This document shows, in pieces, positions 1 to 7,371 of a stretch of DNA of 14,016 nt; within the stretch, counting starts at the first letter, position 1, and the number at the start of each line of letters is the position of its first letter. Made by a program: the position numbers and the translations under genes. The notes under the pieces are model-generated. The model was not told the DNA's origin. It was given only the letters and a program-made list of their open reading frames with translations, and ran no database searches. This DNA comes from Marinilabiliaceae bacterium (GTDB lineage: Bacteria > Bacteroidota > Bacteroidia > Bacteroidales > Marinilabiliaceae), in the NCBI GenBank assembly GCA_027010905.1, contig JALVBA010000029.1, forward strand, positions 1 through 14,016, written 5' to 3'.

Positions 1-1045
1 CCGATATAGTATCGGCGATGGGAGTTGGATTTAATGAAATATGCTTATATGCACTGAATTGATGAGCTGACGGATAATGAATACTTGATTGGATACCATC
101 TTTTTTTAATGAATGAATAACTTTTATTCTATCTATATTTTCATCTAACAAAACAGGAAATATATGATAGGCAGGTTCTGAGTTAGTGGTAGAATTGAAA
201 GGGATTGATATCTCATCTATTGAGGATAGAAGGTTTCGGTAATTATCAGATATTGTTTTACGCTTCCTATTGGCTTTAGACAATTTTTCTAACTGAACTA
301 AACCCAATGCTGCATGTATCTCGTCAGAACGAAAATTTAATCCAGGTTGTATCACATCGTATGTAATAGCTCTGCCCTTATGTCTGTCAAGAGTTAATGA
401 TGACATACCGTGTGAGCGCAATAGTTTAAGTCGTTCATGAAGTTCAGGTTTCTTTGTTGAGATCATTCCGCCCTCTCCGGTGGAGAGATTTTTATTTGTA
501 AAAAAACTAAAGCATCCAACATCCCCAATTGTTCCACATTTTCTCCCTTTGTAGGTGGCATCCGGAGCGTGAGCAACATCTTCGATAAGAAATATATTGT
601 GCTGCCTGCATAACTCAATAATTGGATCCATATCACAGGGGAAACCTGCGAAATGTACCACGATAAGAGCTTTTGTTTTATCTGTAATTAATGGTTTAAT
701 AGTATCAGCCGAGATATTCCAATCGGATAAAGAACTGCTGTCAGCCAATACCGCTTTAGCCCCTGCCATTGTTACAGCATTTATATCAGCAACAAAAGTA
801 AGGGCAGGAATAATAATCTCATCGTCGCTCTTTAAGTTAAGTGACAGAAGTGACATGTATAGAGCAGATGTGCAGTTAGCAACGAAATTGCATTGTACAG
901 CAGAGTCGTCAAGCATTTTGGCAAACTTATGTTCAAAAGCTTGAGTCTTTTCACCCATTGTCAGCCATTTGCTATTTAAAACTTCTTGTACCGCACCTGA
1001 CTCAGCGTTATCATAATTAAGGTCAAAAAGAGGGACTTCCCACAT
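1..1045 (-). CDS. DegT/DnrJ/EryC1/StrS-family nucleotide-sugar aminotransferase (partial, C-terminus off left edge)
   Basis: PLP-dependent aminotransferase, fold type I, that would convert a keto nucleotide sugar to an amino sugar in the cytoplasm using an amino-acid donor. I translated it by hand from ATG at 1045-1043; the frame stays open for 348 codons to the window edge, so only the extreme C-terminus is missing (the family is usually 360-400 residues). Seen: a substrate/PLP-binding N-terminal half (NCTSALYMSLL near 57-67), IIIPALTFVADINAV near 77-91, EDVAHAPDA near 155-163 with Asp156 in the place of the PLP-ring-binding Asp, and SFFTNKNLSTGEGGM near 180-194, where Lys185 is the expected Schiff-base lysine. 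It starts 2 bp after the stop of the 4,6-dehydratase gene, so it is very likely co-transcribed and acts on that enzyme's 4-keto product. The exact sugar (4-amino-4,6-dideoxy type) is inference. Family assignment is firm, substrate unknown. Confidence 0.93.
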   Translation of the reverse strand, partial: MWEVPLFDLNYDNAESGAVQEVLNSKWLTMGEKTQAFEHKFAKMLDDSAVQCNFVANCTSALYMSLLSLNLKSDDEIIIPALTFVADINAVTMAGAKAVLADSSSLSDWNISADTIKPLITDKTKALIVVHFAGFPCDMDPIIELCRQHNIFLIEDVAHAPDATYKGRKCGTIGDVGCFSFFTNKNLSTGEGGMISTKKPELHERLKLLRSHGMSSLTLDRHKGRAITYDVIQPGLNFRSDEIHAALGLVQLEKLSKANRKRKTISDNYRNLLSSIDEISIPFNSTTNSEPAYHIFPVLLDENIDRIKVIHSLKKDGIQSSIHYPSAHQFSAYKHISLNPTPIADTIS

Positions 1046-1047
1046 AA

Positions 1048-2028
1048 TTAAACATTGTAAATAGATGGTTTATACTTCTTAAGATTATTAGAGTTTGTAA
1101 GCCACTTTATTGTCTCGGCTAAACCATCCTCCAATGTGTATGCAGGAGCATATTCTGTAAGCTCTTTAATAAGAGTATTGTCTCCATAGAGCCTGAAAAC
1201 TTCTGATTTTTCAGGTCTTAGTCGTTGTTCATCAACAGTAAATTCAACATCACTTTTCATGATGCTTTTAATTAGATTTAGGACATCTCCCATTGATATC
1301 TCGCTGTTGGTAGCTATATTAATCTCTTTCCCTATAGTACTTTCGCTTTCGGCCAGCGCAATAAATCCCTTGCAGGTGTCTTTCACATAGTTAAAGTCAC
1401 GAGTAGGCGATAGATCACCCAATTTAATTTCCTGAATACCGGATGCTATTTGTGTTATGATGCTTGGAATAATTGCCCGAGCTGATTGTCGGGGGCCATA
1501 AGTGTTGAATGGTCTGGCAATGGTAACAGGTAATGCAAAGGCATTGTAGAAACTCATAGCTATGGCATCGGCTCCTATTTTTGAGGCAGAGTAGGGAGAT
1601 TGGGGCTGCTTAGGATGTTTTTCGTCGATGGGAATATATTGAGCAGTACCATATACTTCTGAAGTAGAAGTGTGGATAACTCTGATATTTCCATTCTCTT
1701 TAGCAGCTTGTACTATGTTTAAAGTCCCTTTTATATTGGTATCAATATAGCTGTCAGGGGCAATGTATGAGTAAGGTATGGCGATAAGTGCTGCCAGGTG
1801 AAAAACGGTATCAACATCTTTTATCATCTCTTTGCAAAAATGAGGGTCACGTATATCACCACTAACAACTTCCAGTTTGGAATGAGCCGGGATATCCTCT
1901 AACCATCCCCAGTTGTTAAAGGAGTTATATTGTGAAAGAGCTTTTACAGAGTATCTTTTTTCAAGAAGTAACTCTACCAAATGAGAGCCTATAAATCCAT
2001 CAGCACCGGTAACAAATGCACGTTTCAT
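1048..2028 (-). CDS. NAD-dependent nucleotide-sugar 4,6-dehydratase, LegB/GMD-like extended SDR
   Basis: A 326-residue extended short-chain dehydrogenase/reductase. Seen: N-terminal Rossmann motif TGADGFIGSH at 7-16, catalytic Tyr146-x3-Lys150 in PYSASK, the dehydratase-type triad region HTSTSEVYG (Thr122-Ser123-Glu124), and RPFNTYGPRQ near 172-181, typical of the family. The N-terminal stretch QYNSFNNWGWL closely follows what I recall of LegB-like enzymes (the LLPSF_EDH_00030 clade found in cassettes for nine-carbon or amino-deoxy sugars). Family role: oxidise C4 and remove C6-OH of GDP- or UDP-linked hexose or HexNAc, giving a 4-keto-6-deoxy intermediate. The aminotransferase gene follows by 2 bp, so the pair probably makes a 4-amino-4,6-dideoxy sugar. 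The ATG overlaps the stop of the upstream GT2 gene (ATGA, 2025-2028), implying translational coupling. None of the NeuABCD-type genes of a full legionaminate-like cassette is visible here, so the final product is open. An epimerase role is the main alternative. Confidence 0.92.
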   Translation of the reverse strand: MKRAFVTGADGFIGSHLVELLLEKRYSVKALSQYNSFNNWGWLEDIPAHSKLEVVSGDIRDPHFCKEMIKDVDTVFHLAALIAIPYSYIAPDSYIDTNIKGTLNIVQAAKENGNIRVIHTSTSEVYGTAQYIPIDEKHPKQPQSPYSASKIGADAIAMSFYNAFALPVTIARPFNTYGPRQSARAIIPSIITQIASGIQEIKLGDLSPTRDFNYVKDTCKGFIALAESESTIGKEINIATNSEISMGDVLNLIKSIMKSDVEFTVDEQRLRPEKSEVFRLYGDNTLIKELTEYAPAYTLEDGLAETIKWLTNSNNLKKYKPSIYNV

Positions 2029-2906
2029 ATTTTTCTTTTTAAATAAAGCATTGGTAACTTAAATGCATACAGATATGCATATAAATAGGTTGGTTTTGAT
2101 TTAATCGACTTTAACAGATATCGGTATGCCATTGGCAGATTTTTCTGATAGAGAGCGTATTTGCGGGCTAACTTTCGGGCTACATGGTGATAGAGCCCAA
2201 GTTCCTTTATTCTGTTTTCATATTTGTTAATAAAGATGATCTCTCCCTCTATTATTGATTTTGCATTGTCTGAGATGCGGTTGTCAGAGTCTGAACGCAT
2301 AATTGTATTACAATTATCAATATAGCCTATTGGAAAGAGTCTTGCTACTCTTACTAAGAAATCTAAATCCTTCTGAGAGGGCATCAGAGTATCAAAATAC
2401 CCTGCTTTTTTAAATACAAATTCTCGAACTGTTATTGAAGAACTGGAACCTAATCCTTTTAAATTAGTGAATAAGAATTTTTCTAGATTTCCTGATACTT
2501 GAGGATGCACAGTATGGGTATGTTTATTATTAGAATAGTAATCAGCCCCAACGTAACATAGTCCTGATTTAGGATGATTTTTAAAAAAGGATTTCTGGTT
2601 TTTCAGATATTTAGGATGTAGCTTATCGTCGGAGTCTATAAAAGCAATTAATGAAGCATTGGCCTCTTTAATACCTTTATTCATTGCATTACTTTGCCCC
2701 GTATTCTTTTCCAGCGGTATGTATTTAATACGTGAATCAGTTTTCATAAACCCTGCAACAACATCAGCAGTATTGTCAGTAGAGCCATCATCAATAATAA
2801 TGTGTTCCCAGTTTTTAAACGATTGACTACAAACACTATTTATTGTATCAGGTAGTATGTGTGCTCTGTTATAAGTCGCTGTAACTATTGATATCTCAGG
2901 TTTCAT
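2025..2906 (-). CDS. Glycosyltransferase family 2 (GT-A fold)
   Basis: A 293-residue inverting glycosyltransferase of the GT2 family, which moves a sugar from a nucleotide donor to a growing glycan on the cytoplasmic face of the inner membrane. Seen: the classic start ISIVTATYNRAHILPDTINSV (5-25), HIIIDDGSTDNT (35-46) with the nucleotide-binding Asp pair, KNTGQSNAMNKGI (67-79), and AFIDSDDKLHP (88-98), whose Asp91-Ser-Asp93 is the metal-binding DxD. The C-terminal third (from about 220) is basic and helical, with no clear transmembrane segment. It lies 18 bp after hldD and overlaps the dehydratase start by 4 bp, so it is in the same operon. This suggests that it adds a heptose-adjacent or amino-deoxy sugar to LPS or a related surface glycan. 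Donor and acceptor cannot be read from sequence. Confidence 0.93.
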   Translation of the reverse strand: MKPEISIVTATYNRAHILPDTINSVCSQSFKNWEHIIIDDGSTDNTADVVAGFMKTDSRIKYIPLEKNTGQSNAMNKGIKEANASLIAFIDSDDKLHPKYLKNQKSFFKNHPKSGLCYVGADYYSNNKHTHTVHPQVSGNLEKFLFTNLKGLGSSSSITVREFVFKKAGYFDTLMPSQKDLDFLVRVARLFPIGYIDNCNTIMRSDSDNRISDNAKSIIEGEIIFINKYENRIKELGLYHHVARKLARKYALYQKNLPMAYRYLLKSIKSKPTYLYAYLYAFKLPMLYLKRKI

Positions 2907-2924
2907 AAACTAATATTGTATTCA

Positions 2925-3863
2925 TTAAAAGTATCCGTTACTTTTTTTTAGTTGAGTCAGGTATCTCTTTAGCCCCTCTTCTAATGATGTAAACTTTTTA
3001 CCGTATCCTGCATTCCGAAGGTTTGCCGTATCGGCTTTTGTAAATGCCTGATATTTTCCTGTCAAATGGTCGGGAAACGGAATCGTATTTATAGAACAGT
3101 TGCCATAGAGGGACGTGAAGATATTAGCCATGTCAACAAATGAACGCTCCTCTCCTGTACCGCAATTGTAAATGCCACTTTTATCACTTTCCATAAAGAA
3201 CTTCACTACATCGGCCACGTCATCAACAAAAACAAAGTCTCTTAAAAAGTTTTCACTTCCTTCAAAAACTTTAATCTCACCCGTCTCATTTGCCTGATTA
3301 AAGAAATGAAACGGAACGGAGGCCATACTTCCCTTGTGATTCTCCTGATATCCGTAAACATTAAAATACCTCAGACCAACAATTTTGCTCTTCTGCTCAG
3401 TAGCCGAATATACCCTTCGTACGTAGTTGTCGAAAATGAACTTCGAGAAAGCGTAACCATTCAGCGGATATTCGCAAGCCGGGTCTTCTTTAAATCCGTT
3501 ATTCCCATTGCCGTATACAGATGCACTGGAAGCATAAATGAAATCAACACTATTGTCAAGGCAAAAGTGCAATAGATTTTTTGAATATTCGTAGTTGTTT
3601 TTAATAAGGTAATTGGCATCTGACTCCGTGGTTGCCGAACAAGCACCCTGATGAAGAACCCCTTCAATTTTACCAAGCGTACTAATTTTCTCCGGGAAAT
3701 CTTTTTTGTCAATATAATCAGAAAAGGAGAGTCGGTTCATGTTCAGGTATTTCTGAGAGTGACCCAGATTATCAACTATAATAATATCTGTTATCCCTTG
3801 CTTGTTTAACATTCTAACGAGGTTGCTTCCAATAAAGCCAGCCCCTCCGGTTACAATAAACAT
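2925..3863 (-). CDS. hldD: ADP-L-glycero-D-manno-heptose 6-epimerase (HldD/RfaD)
   Basis: Extended SDR that interconverts ADP-D-glycero- and ADP-L-glycero-beta-D-manno-heptose, the last step in making the activated heptose for LPS inner core or related glycans; cytoplasmic. At 312 residues it matches the usual length. Seen: VTGGAGFIGSN (4-14) for NADP binding, DNLGHSQKYLN (31-41), the HldD-specific HQGACSATTE (71-80), YASSASVYGNG (110-120), Tyr137-x3-Lys141, and the diagnostic FNVYGYQENHKGSMASV (167-183) whose Lys177 corresponds to E. coli Lys178, one of the two catalytic bases together with Tyr140 (here Tyr137). RDFVFVDDVADV lies further on. First gene of the minus-strand sugar operon, 18 bp ahead of the GT2 gene. 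ATG at 3863, with a TAnnTTTG box about 33 bp upstream. Other heptose genes (gmhA, hldE/gmhB) are not in the window. Confidence 0.96.
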   Translation of the reverse strand: MFIVTGGAGFIGSNLVRMLNKQGITDIIIVDNLGHSQKYLNMNRLSFSDYIDKKDFPEKISTLGKIEGVLHQGACSATTESDANYLIKNNYEYSKNLLHFCLDNSVDFIYASSASVYGNGNNGFKEDPACEYPLNGYAFSKFIFDNYVRRVYSATEQKSKIVGLRYFNVYGYQENHKGSMASVPFHFFNQANETGEIKVFEGSENFLRDFVFVDDVADVVKFFMESDKSGIYNCGTGEERSFVDMANIFTSLYGNCSINTIPFPDHLTGKYQAFTKADTANLRNAGYGKKFTSLEEGLKRYLTQLKKSNGYF

Positions 3864-3895
3864 AAGAAATTAGTTTAATTTTTTTTTGTAAGAGT

Positions 3896-3903
3896 CAAAG
3901 TTA
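3896..3903 (-). promoter_or_regulatory. Candidate -7 promoter box for the hldD operon
   Basis: Read on the minus strand this is TAACTTTG, an exact match to the Bacteroidota -7 consensus TAnnTTTG, and it would start transcription about 25 nt before the hldD ATG. The nearest upstream TTTG on the same strand is 15 nt away rather than the usual 19-21, so the -33 element is poor. It is suggestive because the gap is only 100 bp and shared with a divergent gene. Confidence 0.4.
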
Positions 3904-3930
3904 AAAATAAAAATGAAACAAATAAATTTG

Positions 3931-3938
3931 TAGTTTTG
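3931..3938 (+). promoter_or_regulatory. Candidate -7 promoter box for the divergent glycosyltransferase
   Basis: TAGTTTTG matches the Bacteroidota TAnnTTTG -7 consensus. A start about 7 nt downstream would leave a leader of roughly 20 nt before the proposed TTG start codon at 3964. No good TTTG -33 box is seen at the expected distance. Together with the minus-strand box at 3896-3903 it would make back-to-back promoters in the 100-bp gap. Confidence 0.4.
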
Positions 3939-3963
3939 TACTCAAACAAAACTTGATGTCATT

Positions 3964-4947
3964 TTGAAATTATTAAACCAGAGAAAAGAAAAAAGATTTA
4001 AACTGGGGCTCTTTTTTACCAATATTGAAACTGACTACAATAAGGCAGCAGCTTCAACATGGATACGTATAATGCAGATAATTGAGCATTACAAAGCGTT
4101 GGGTGTCGACGTCTCAGTAAATAATTATTTTAAGCATTATGATGCTGCTATTATCTATCGAAAATCAAAGAGGAAATATTATTGGATGCTTCGTTTTGCC
4201 AAGATCATAAGTAAGAGGGTATATTTTGACACATGTATAAACCTTTTTGACTTAAACGAAGAGATTAATGAGGTCAGGTTAAAGTATGCACACAAAATTG
4301 CAAAGCATGCCGATGGCCTTATCTGTGCATCTAATCAAATTACACGCTTAGCTCAACCTCACTGCCAGTCTGTTTTCACATTTGAAGACCCGGTTAATCT
4401 GAGCTATTTTAAATATACAAAAAAAGATATAAACTTTGATAATCCTGTTTTTGGATGGTCAGGAGTTAGTGAAAAGGGTTATTTTTTAAATCGTTATGCC
4501 GAAGAGATAAATAATAGAATTATCTTAATAACAGATAAGAATATCTCAACACTGAAATTCCAGTATCGTTTTATAAAATGGGATTATAACAACTTCCCTA
4601 AGGATCTGCTTAATTGTGATATTGCGTTACTACCACGGGTTTATGACGATAAATACAATAGTGGACATAGTAGCTTCAAAGCATTGGTGTTTGCTGTTAC
4701 CGGTATTCCAATAATAGCCAGTAAAGTTCCTTCTTATGTCGATCTGGCAAAATATTATGATGGAATAGTATTTCTTGAAGATAATAGTGACTCTATAAGG
4801 GAGTGCATAGATGTTCTTAGATTAAGAACACTTAATACATCACGGTTAAAGGATTATTATTCGTGTCAAAATCAGGCCAAGGCTTTAATCGGATATCTGA
4901 AAAGTAATTTGTCGAAAAGTGACAAGTTTCCCGAAATAATAGATTGA
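3964..4947 (+). CDS. Probable GT-B glycosyltransferase (GT4/group 1-like)
   Basis: A 327-residue protein that I read as a divergent GT-B fold glycosyltransferase. Seen: an N-terminal domain KLGLFFTNIETDYNKAAAS that may be the donor/acceptor cleft start, the inter-domain stretch HADGLICASNQITRLAQPHC near 115-134 as in GT4 enzymes ('ad.vicvS..l'), FGWSGVSEKGYF near 163-174, and a C-terminal GHSSFKALVFAVTGIPIIAS near 234-253 that matches the GT4 nucleotide-binding region ('..K.lea.a.G.PviaS'). The acidic EX7E pair usual in that region is not present. There is no in-frame ATG before residue 37, which would cut into the first domain; the TTG at 3964 is therefore the likely start, just after an in-frame TAG at 3931-3933. 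It is divergent from the sugar operon, so a role in the same surface glycan is plausible. Donor and acceptor are unknown. Confidence 0.78.
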   Translation: MKLLNQRKEKRFKLGLFFTNIETDYNKAAASTWIRIMQIIEHYKALGVDVSVNNYFKHYDAAIIYRKSKRKYYWMLRFAKIISKRVYFDTCINLFDLNEEINEVRLKYAHKIAKHADGLICASNQITRLAQPHCQSVFTFEDPVNLSYFKYTKKDINFDNPVFGWSGVSEKGYFLNRYAEEINNRIILITDKNISTLKFQYRFIKWDYNNFPKDLLNCDIALLPRVYDDKYNSGHSSFKALVFAVTGIPIIASKVPSYVDLAKYYDGIVFLEDNSDSIRECIDVLRLRTLNTSRLKDYYSCQNQAKALIGYLKSNLSKSDKFPEIID

Positions 4948-5352
4948 GAGATATAACTGTAGGAATTGTCTCTGCATCAGGAGCAAGAATCTTAACGCCA
5001 AGATGGTGTTAAATAAATGAGTAGGTCGAATATAGAGTGCTTATGCCGCTTTCTCCTCCTATAAAAATGTTTCCGGAATCTGCTACGTATCTGATTTCAC
5101 TCTCTGAAGAAACTCCGTCAAGAATCAATCCAGTAAAAACAGCCTTTCCCTAAAAGTCCTTAACCAAAGAGTTTGTAGCAGGTAGTTCAGCCCCGGAGGT
5201 TACATCACATATTTCTGAAGCTCTTTAGCAGCTTTTAAAATAAGGGTATCTGCCGACACCGAAATAACTATGGACTATTTACTCTTGCCATTTTCTACCA
5301 GTGTTAAGTTATTGTTTATACAATTAGTAAAGAGAGGTATAATTTGTTTCAT
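4948..5352 (-). pseudogene. Decayed fragment of a DUF4838/alpha-glucuronidase-N-like protein
   Basis: The 474 bp between the glycosyltransferase stop and the transpeptidase start hold no intact gene, but the minus strand carries a recognisable relic. From ATG at 5352 the frame reads MKQIIPLFTN..., then LVENGKSK, a stop (5277-5275), SIVISVSADTLILKAAKELQKYV, and a stop (5202-5200). A frameshift follows, then SGAELPATNSLVKDF, a stop (5152-5150), GKAVFTGLILDGV..., SGNIFIGGESGISTLYSTYSFI, a stop (5011-5009), and HHLGVKILAPDAETIP. The order 'AAKELQKY.. SGAELP ... I.IGG...TLY.vYsFle..LGv.. laPd.e.iP' is that of the N-terminal domain found before catalytic domains in DUF4838 and GH67-like periplasmic proteins. 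Everything after this domain is missing; the relic stops where the glycosyltransferase ends at 4947. It was probably a secreted polysaccharide-degrading or binding protein. Family assignment is from memory of the pattern; decay itself is directly seen. Confidence 0.75.
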
Positions 5353-5421
5353 GATGGTGATTTTTATATTTTTATGAATTTAAACAAAAGAGATTTAAGA
5401 ACATACATAATTCATATTGAT

Positions 5422-7125
5422 ATGAACATATCGAAACCTTTATTTACAACAGCACTATATTTTACAATTCTGGCAGCAGCTTTTTCGTCATGTAAAAGTA
5501 ACGAGAGAAATTCTTCAAAAACCGGGATGGTTGTCTCTGCTCATCCCCAAGCTTCAGCAGTTGGTATTGAGATTTTAAAAAAGGGCGGAAATGCAGTTGA
5601 TGCTGCCTGTGCCATTGAGTTAGCCCTGGCAGTATCCTATCCCGTAGCCGGAAATATTGGCGGTGGCGGATTTATGGTGATACGCCTGGACAACGGAGAA
5701 AACTTTGCTCTCGACTACCGTGAAAAAGCTCCTCTGGAATCAACCAAAGACATGTATCTCAACAAAAACAGAGAGGTTGTAGAAAGGCTTAGTACCGACA
5801 GCCACCTTGCAGTTGGTGTGCCGGGCACTGTTGATGGAATTTTAAAAGCACACACCCGATTTGGGGTACTCAACTTCAAGGATATCATTCAACCTGCCAT
5901 CTTCCTTGCAAAAAACGGTTTCCCTGTAACGCAAAAACAGGCCGAAAGATTGAATTCATACAAAGATATTCTAACGAAGACCAACAGTGAGACGGTAGCT
6001 TTTGTGAAACAAACAAAGTGGAAACAGGGAGACACTCTTAAACAACCTGATCTGGCAAAAACATTGGAACTTGTCAGAGACTTTGGTCGTGATGGTTTTT
6101 ACGGCGGAATAACGGCCGACAGAATAGTTGAGCAGATGATAAAGCATGACGGGATAATTACCCATCATGACCTTGCGAGCTACAGCTCTGTTTGGAGAGA
6201 GCCAATTACAGGGCAATATCGCAGAGTGAAAATAATTTCAATGCCTCCTCCATCGAGTGGAGGTATTGCATTGCTACAACTGTTGAATATGGTTGAGCCA
6301 TATCCTGTAGATGAATGGGGGTGGCATGACGCAAAAACTATTCATCTGATGGTTGAAGCAGAGAGACGTGTTTATGCTGACAGGGCAAAGTTTCTGGGCG
6401 ACCCGGATTTCTACAGTGTGCCGGTAGACGAGTTGCTGAACAAAGAGTATCTGAAGAGCCGTATGGCAGACTTTAATCCTAATGAGGCAACACCATCAGA
6501 AGATATCAAGCATGGAGATCCAACCGCAAAAGAGAGTGAAGAGACAACACACTACTCGGTTGTAGACAAGTTTGGAAATGCTGTGGCCGTTACAACAACA
6601 CTTAATCGCAGGTATGGCTCTAAAATAGTTGTTGACGGTGCAGGATTTCTGCTGAATAATGAGATGGACGATTTCAGCTCCAAACCCGGATATCCCAATT
6701 CGTTCGGTTTGGTTGGTGGTGATGCAAACGCAGTAGAGCCGGAAAAAAGAATGCTCAGCTCAATGACTCCAACGATTCTTGAAAAGGACGATAAGCTATT
6801 CATGGTTGTGGGCAGTCCCGGAGGTTCAACAATAATCACCTCGGTTTTTCAAACAGTAATGAATGTTATTGACTTCAACATGAGTATGCAGCAGGCAGTA
6901 ACGGCATCACGCTTTCACTCTCAATGGCTGCCTGACCTTCTTTATTACGAGAAGGATTCGCTGTCTAATAGTTTGAAAAGTCAGCTGGAAAAGATGGGAC
7001 ACACTCTTAAAGAGCGGGGCTCAATTGGTCGTGTTGATGCAATACTTTGCCATCCGGATGGCTCACTTGAGGGCGGTGCCGACCCACGGGGTGATGATGT
7101 GGCCGGGAGTACTAGGGAGCATTAG
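5422..7125 (+). CDS. ggt: Gamma-glutamyltranspeptidase (lipoprotein)
   Basis: Ntn-hydrolase that cleaves gamma-glutamyl bonds of glutathione and related compounds and can transfer the glutamyl group; it self-cleaves into a large and a small subunit. Seen: a signal peptide with lipobox AFSSC, making Cys24 the likely lipidated residue, so it is an envelope lipoprotein facing the periplasm or surface. Core motifs: GGNAVDAACA (55-64), NIGGGGFMV (78-86), ALDYREKAPL (96-105) with Arg100 matching the substrate carboxylate-binding Arg, ESEETTHYSVVD with Thr375 as the predicted nucleophile and first residue of the small subunit, LLNNEMDDFS, GLVGGDANAV, LSSMTPT and GSPGGS. The 567-residue length is normal. 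I chose ATG 5422 because it gives a proper lipoprotein signal; the longer TTG reading at 5344 adds 26 unlike residues and overlaps the relic. It appears monocistronic. Residue positions are counted from ATG 5422. Confidence 0.96.
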   Translation: MNISKPLFTTALYFTILAAAFSSCKSNERNSSKTGMVVSAHPQASAVGIEILKKGGNAVDAACAIELALAVSYPVAGNIGGGGFMVIRLDNGENFALDYREKAPLESTKDMYLNKNREVVERLSTDSHLAVGVPGTVDGILKAHTRFGVLNFKDIIQPAIFLAKNGFPVTQKQAERLNSYKDILTKTNSETVAFVKQTKWKQGDTLKQPDLAKTLELVRDFGRDGFYGGITADRIVEQMIKHDGIITHHDLASYSSVWREPITGQYRRVKIISMPPPSSGGIALLQLLNMVEPYPVDEWGWHDAKTIHLMVEAERRVYADRAKFLGDPDFYSVPVDELLNKEYLKSRMADFNPNEATPSEDIKHGDPTAKESEETTHYSVVDKFGNAVAVTTTLNRRYGSKIVVDGAGFLLNNEMDDFSSKPGYPNSFGLVGGDANAVEPEKRMLSSMTPTILEKDDKLFMVVGSPGGSTIITSVFQTVMNVIDFNMSMQQAVTASRFHSQWLPDLLYYEKDSLSNSLKSQLEKMGHTLKERGSIGRVDAILCHPDGSLEGGADPRGDDVAGSTREH

Positions 7126-7138
7126 AAAATAGAGTACT

Positions 7139-7294
7139 ATGCTTTTTGGAGCAGATGCAATATACGGGATTGTTGTAACATGTGGAGTGATTTTGCTATA
7201 CGAGCTGTTGAAAAAGTCCAATCAATCAAGTGTTTTAGATATGGCTGTTGGCTTTAGCTATTGGTTATCGCATCATCGGATACGCGATAATTAG
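7139..7294 (+). CDS. Possible small ORF, 51 residues, one hydrophobic segment
   Basis: Starts 13 bp after the ggt stop with ATG and reads MLFGADAIYGIVVTCGVILLYELLKKS..., ending at TAG 7292-7294. Residues about 8-22 are hydrophobic enough for one membrane span, followed by a short basic tail ending HHRIRDN. I do not recognise it and see no ribosome binding site. It could be a small membrane protein, the leftover end of a decayed gene, or chance. It is recorded because it is the only plausible coding content between ggt and the palindrome. Confidence 0.2.
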   Translation: MLFGADAIYGIVVTCGVILLYELLKKSNQSSVLDMAVGFSYWLSHHRIRDN

Positions 7295-7309
7295 ACATTT
7301 CCAATCCAC

Positions 7310-7335
7310 AATTCTCAATTCGCGAATTGAGAATT
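7310..7335. repeat. Perfect 26-bp palindrome upstream of the winged-helix gene
   Basis: The half AATTCTCAATTCG (7310-7322) is followed directly by its exact reverse complement (7323-7335), centred on CG/CG with no spacer. The absence of a loop makes it look more like a dimer-bound operator than a transcription terminator. It ends 36 bp before the ATG at 7372, just ahead of a -7-like TATATTTTG (7342-7350), so it would sit in or next to the promoter. It could alternatively be a copy of a dispersed intergenic palindrome. The symmetry is directly seen; the operator role is inference. Confidence 0.6.
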
Positions 7336-7371
7336 AATAACTATATTTTGTGCCATGTAAATAATTCAGTT

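Noticed and set aside
597..944. Plus-strand 115-codon open frame
   Set aside because: It is a shadow on the opposite strand of the DegT aminotransferase, whose hand translation has all family motifs.
3461..3712. Minus-strand 83-codon frame and plus-strand 89-codon frame (3306-3575) within hldD
   Set aside because: Both lie in other frames of a clear, intact hldD gene and have no family features.
3956..3967. ATG at 3956 as start of the plus-strand glycosyltransferase
   Set aside because: It is in another frame and meets a stop (TGA) after three codons.
5344..5421. N-terminal extension of the gamma-glutamyltranspeptidase from a TTG at 5344
   Set aside because: The extra 26 residues precede a complete lipoprotein signal peptide that starts at ATG 5422, and the extension overlaps the start of the minus-strand relic.
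7327..7371. TTG start for the winged-helix gene inside the palindrome
   Set aside because: It would translate half of the palindrome, and the added residues look non-conserved; ATG 7372 is a better start.
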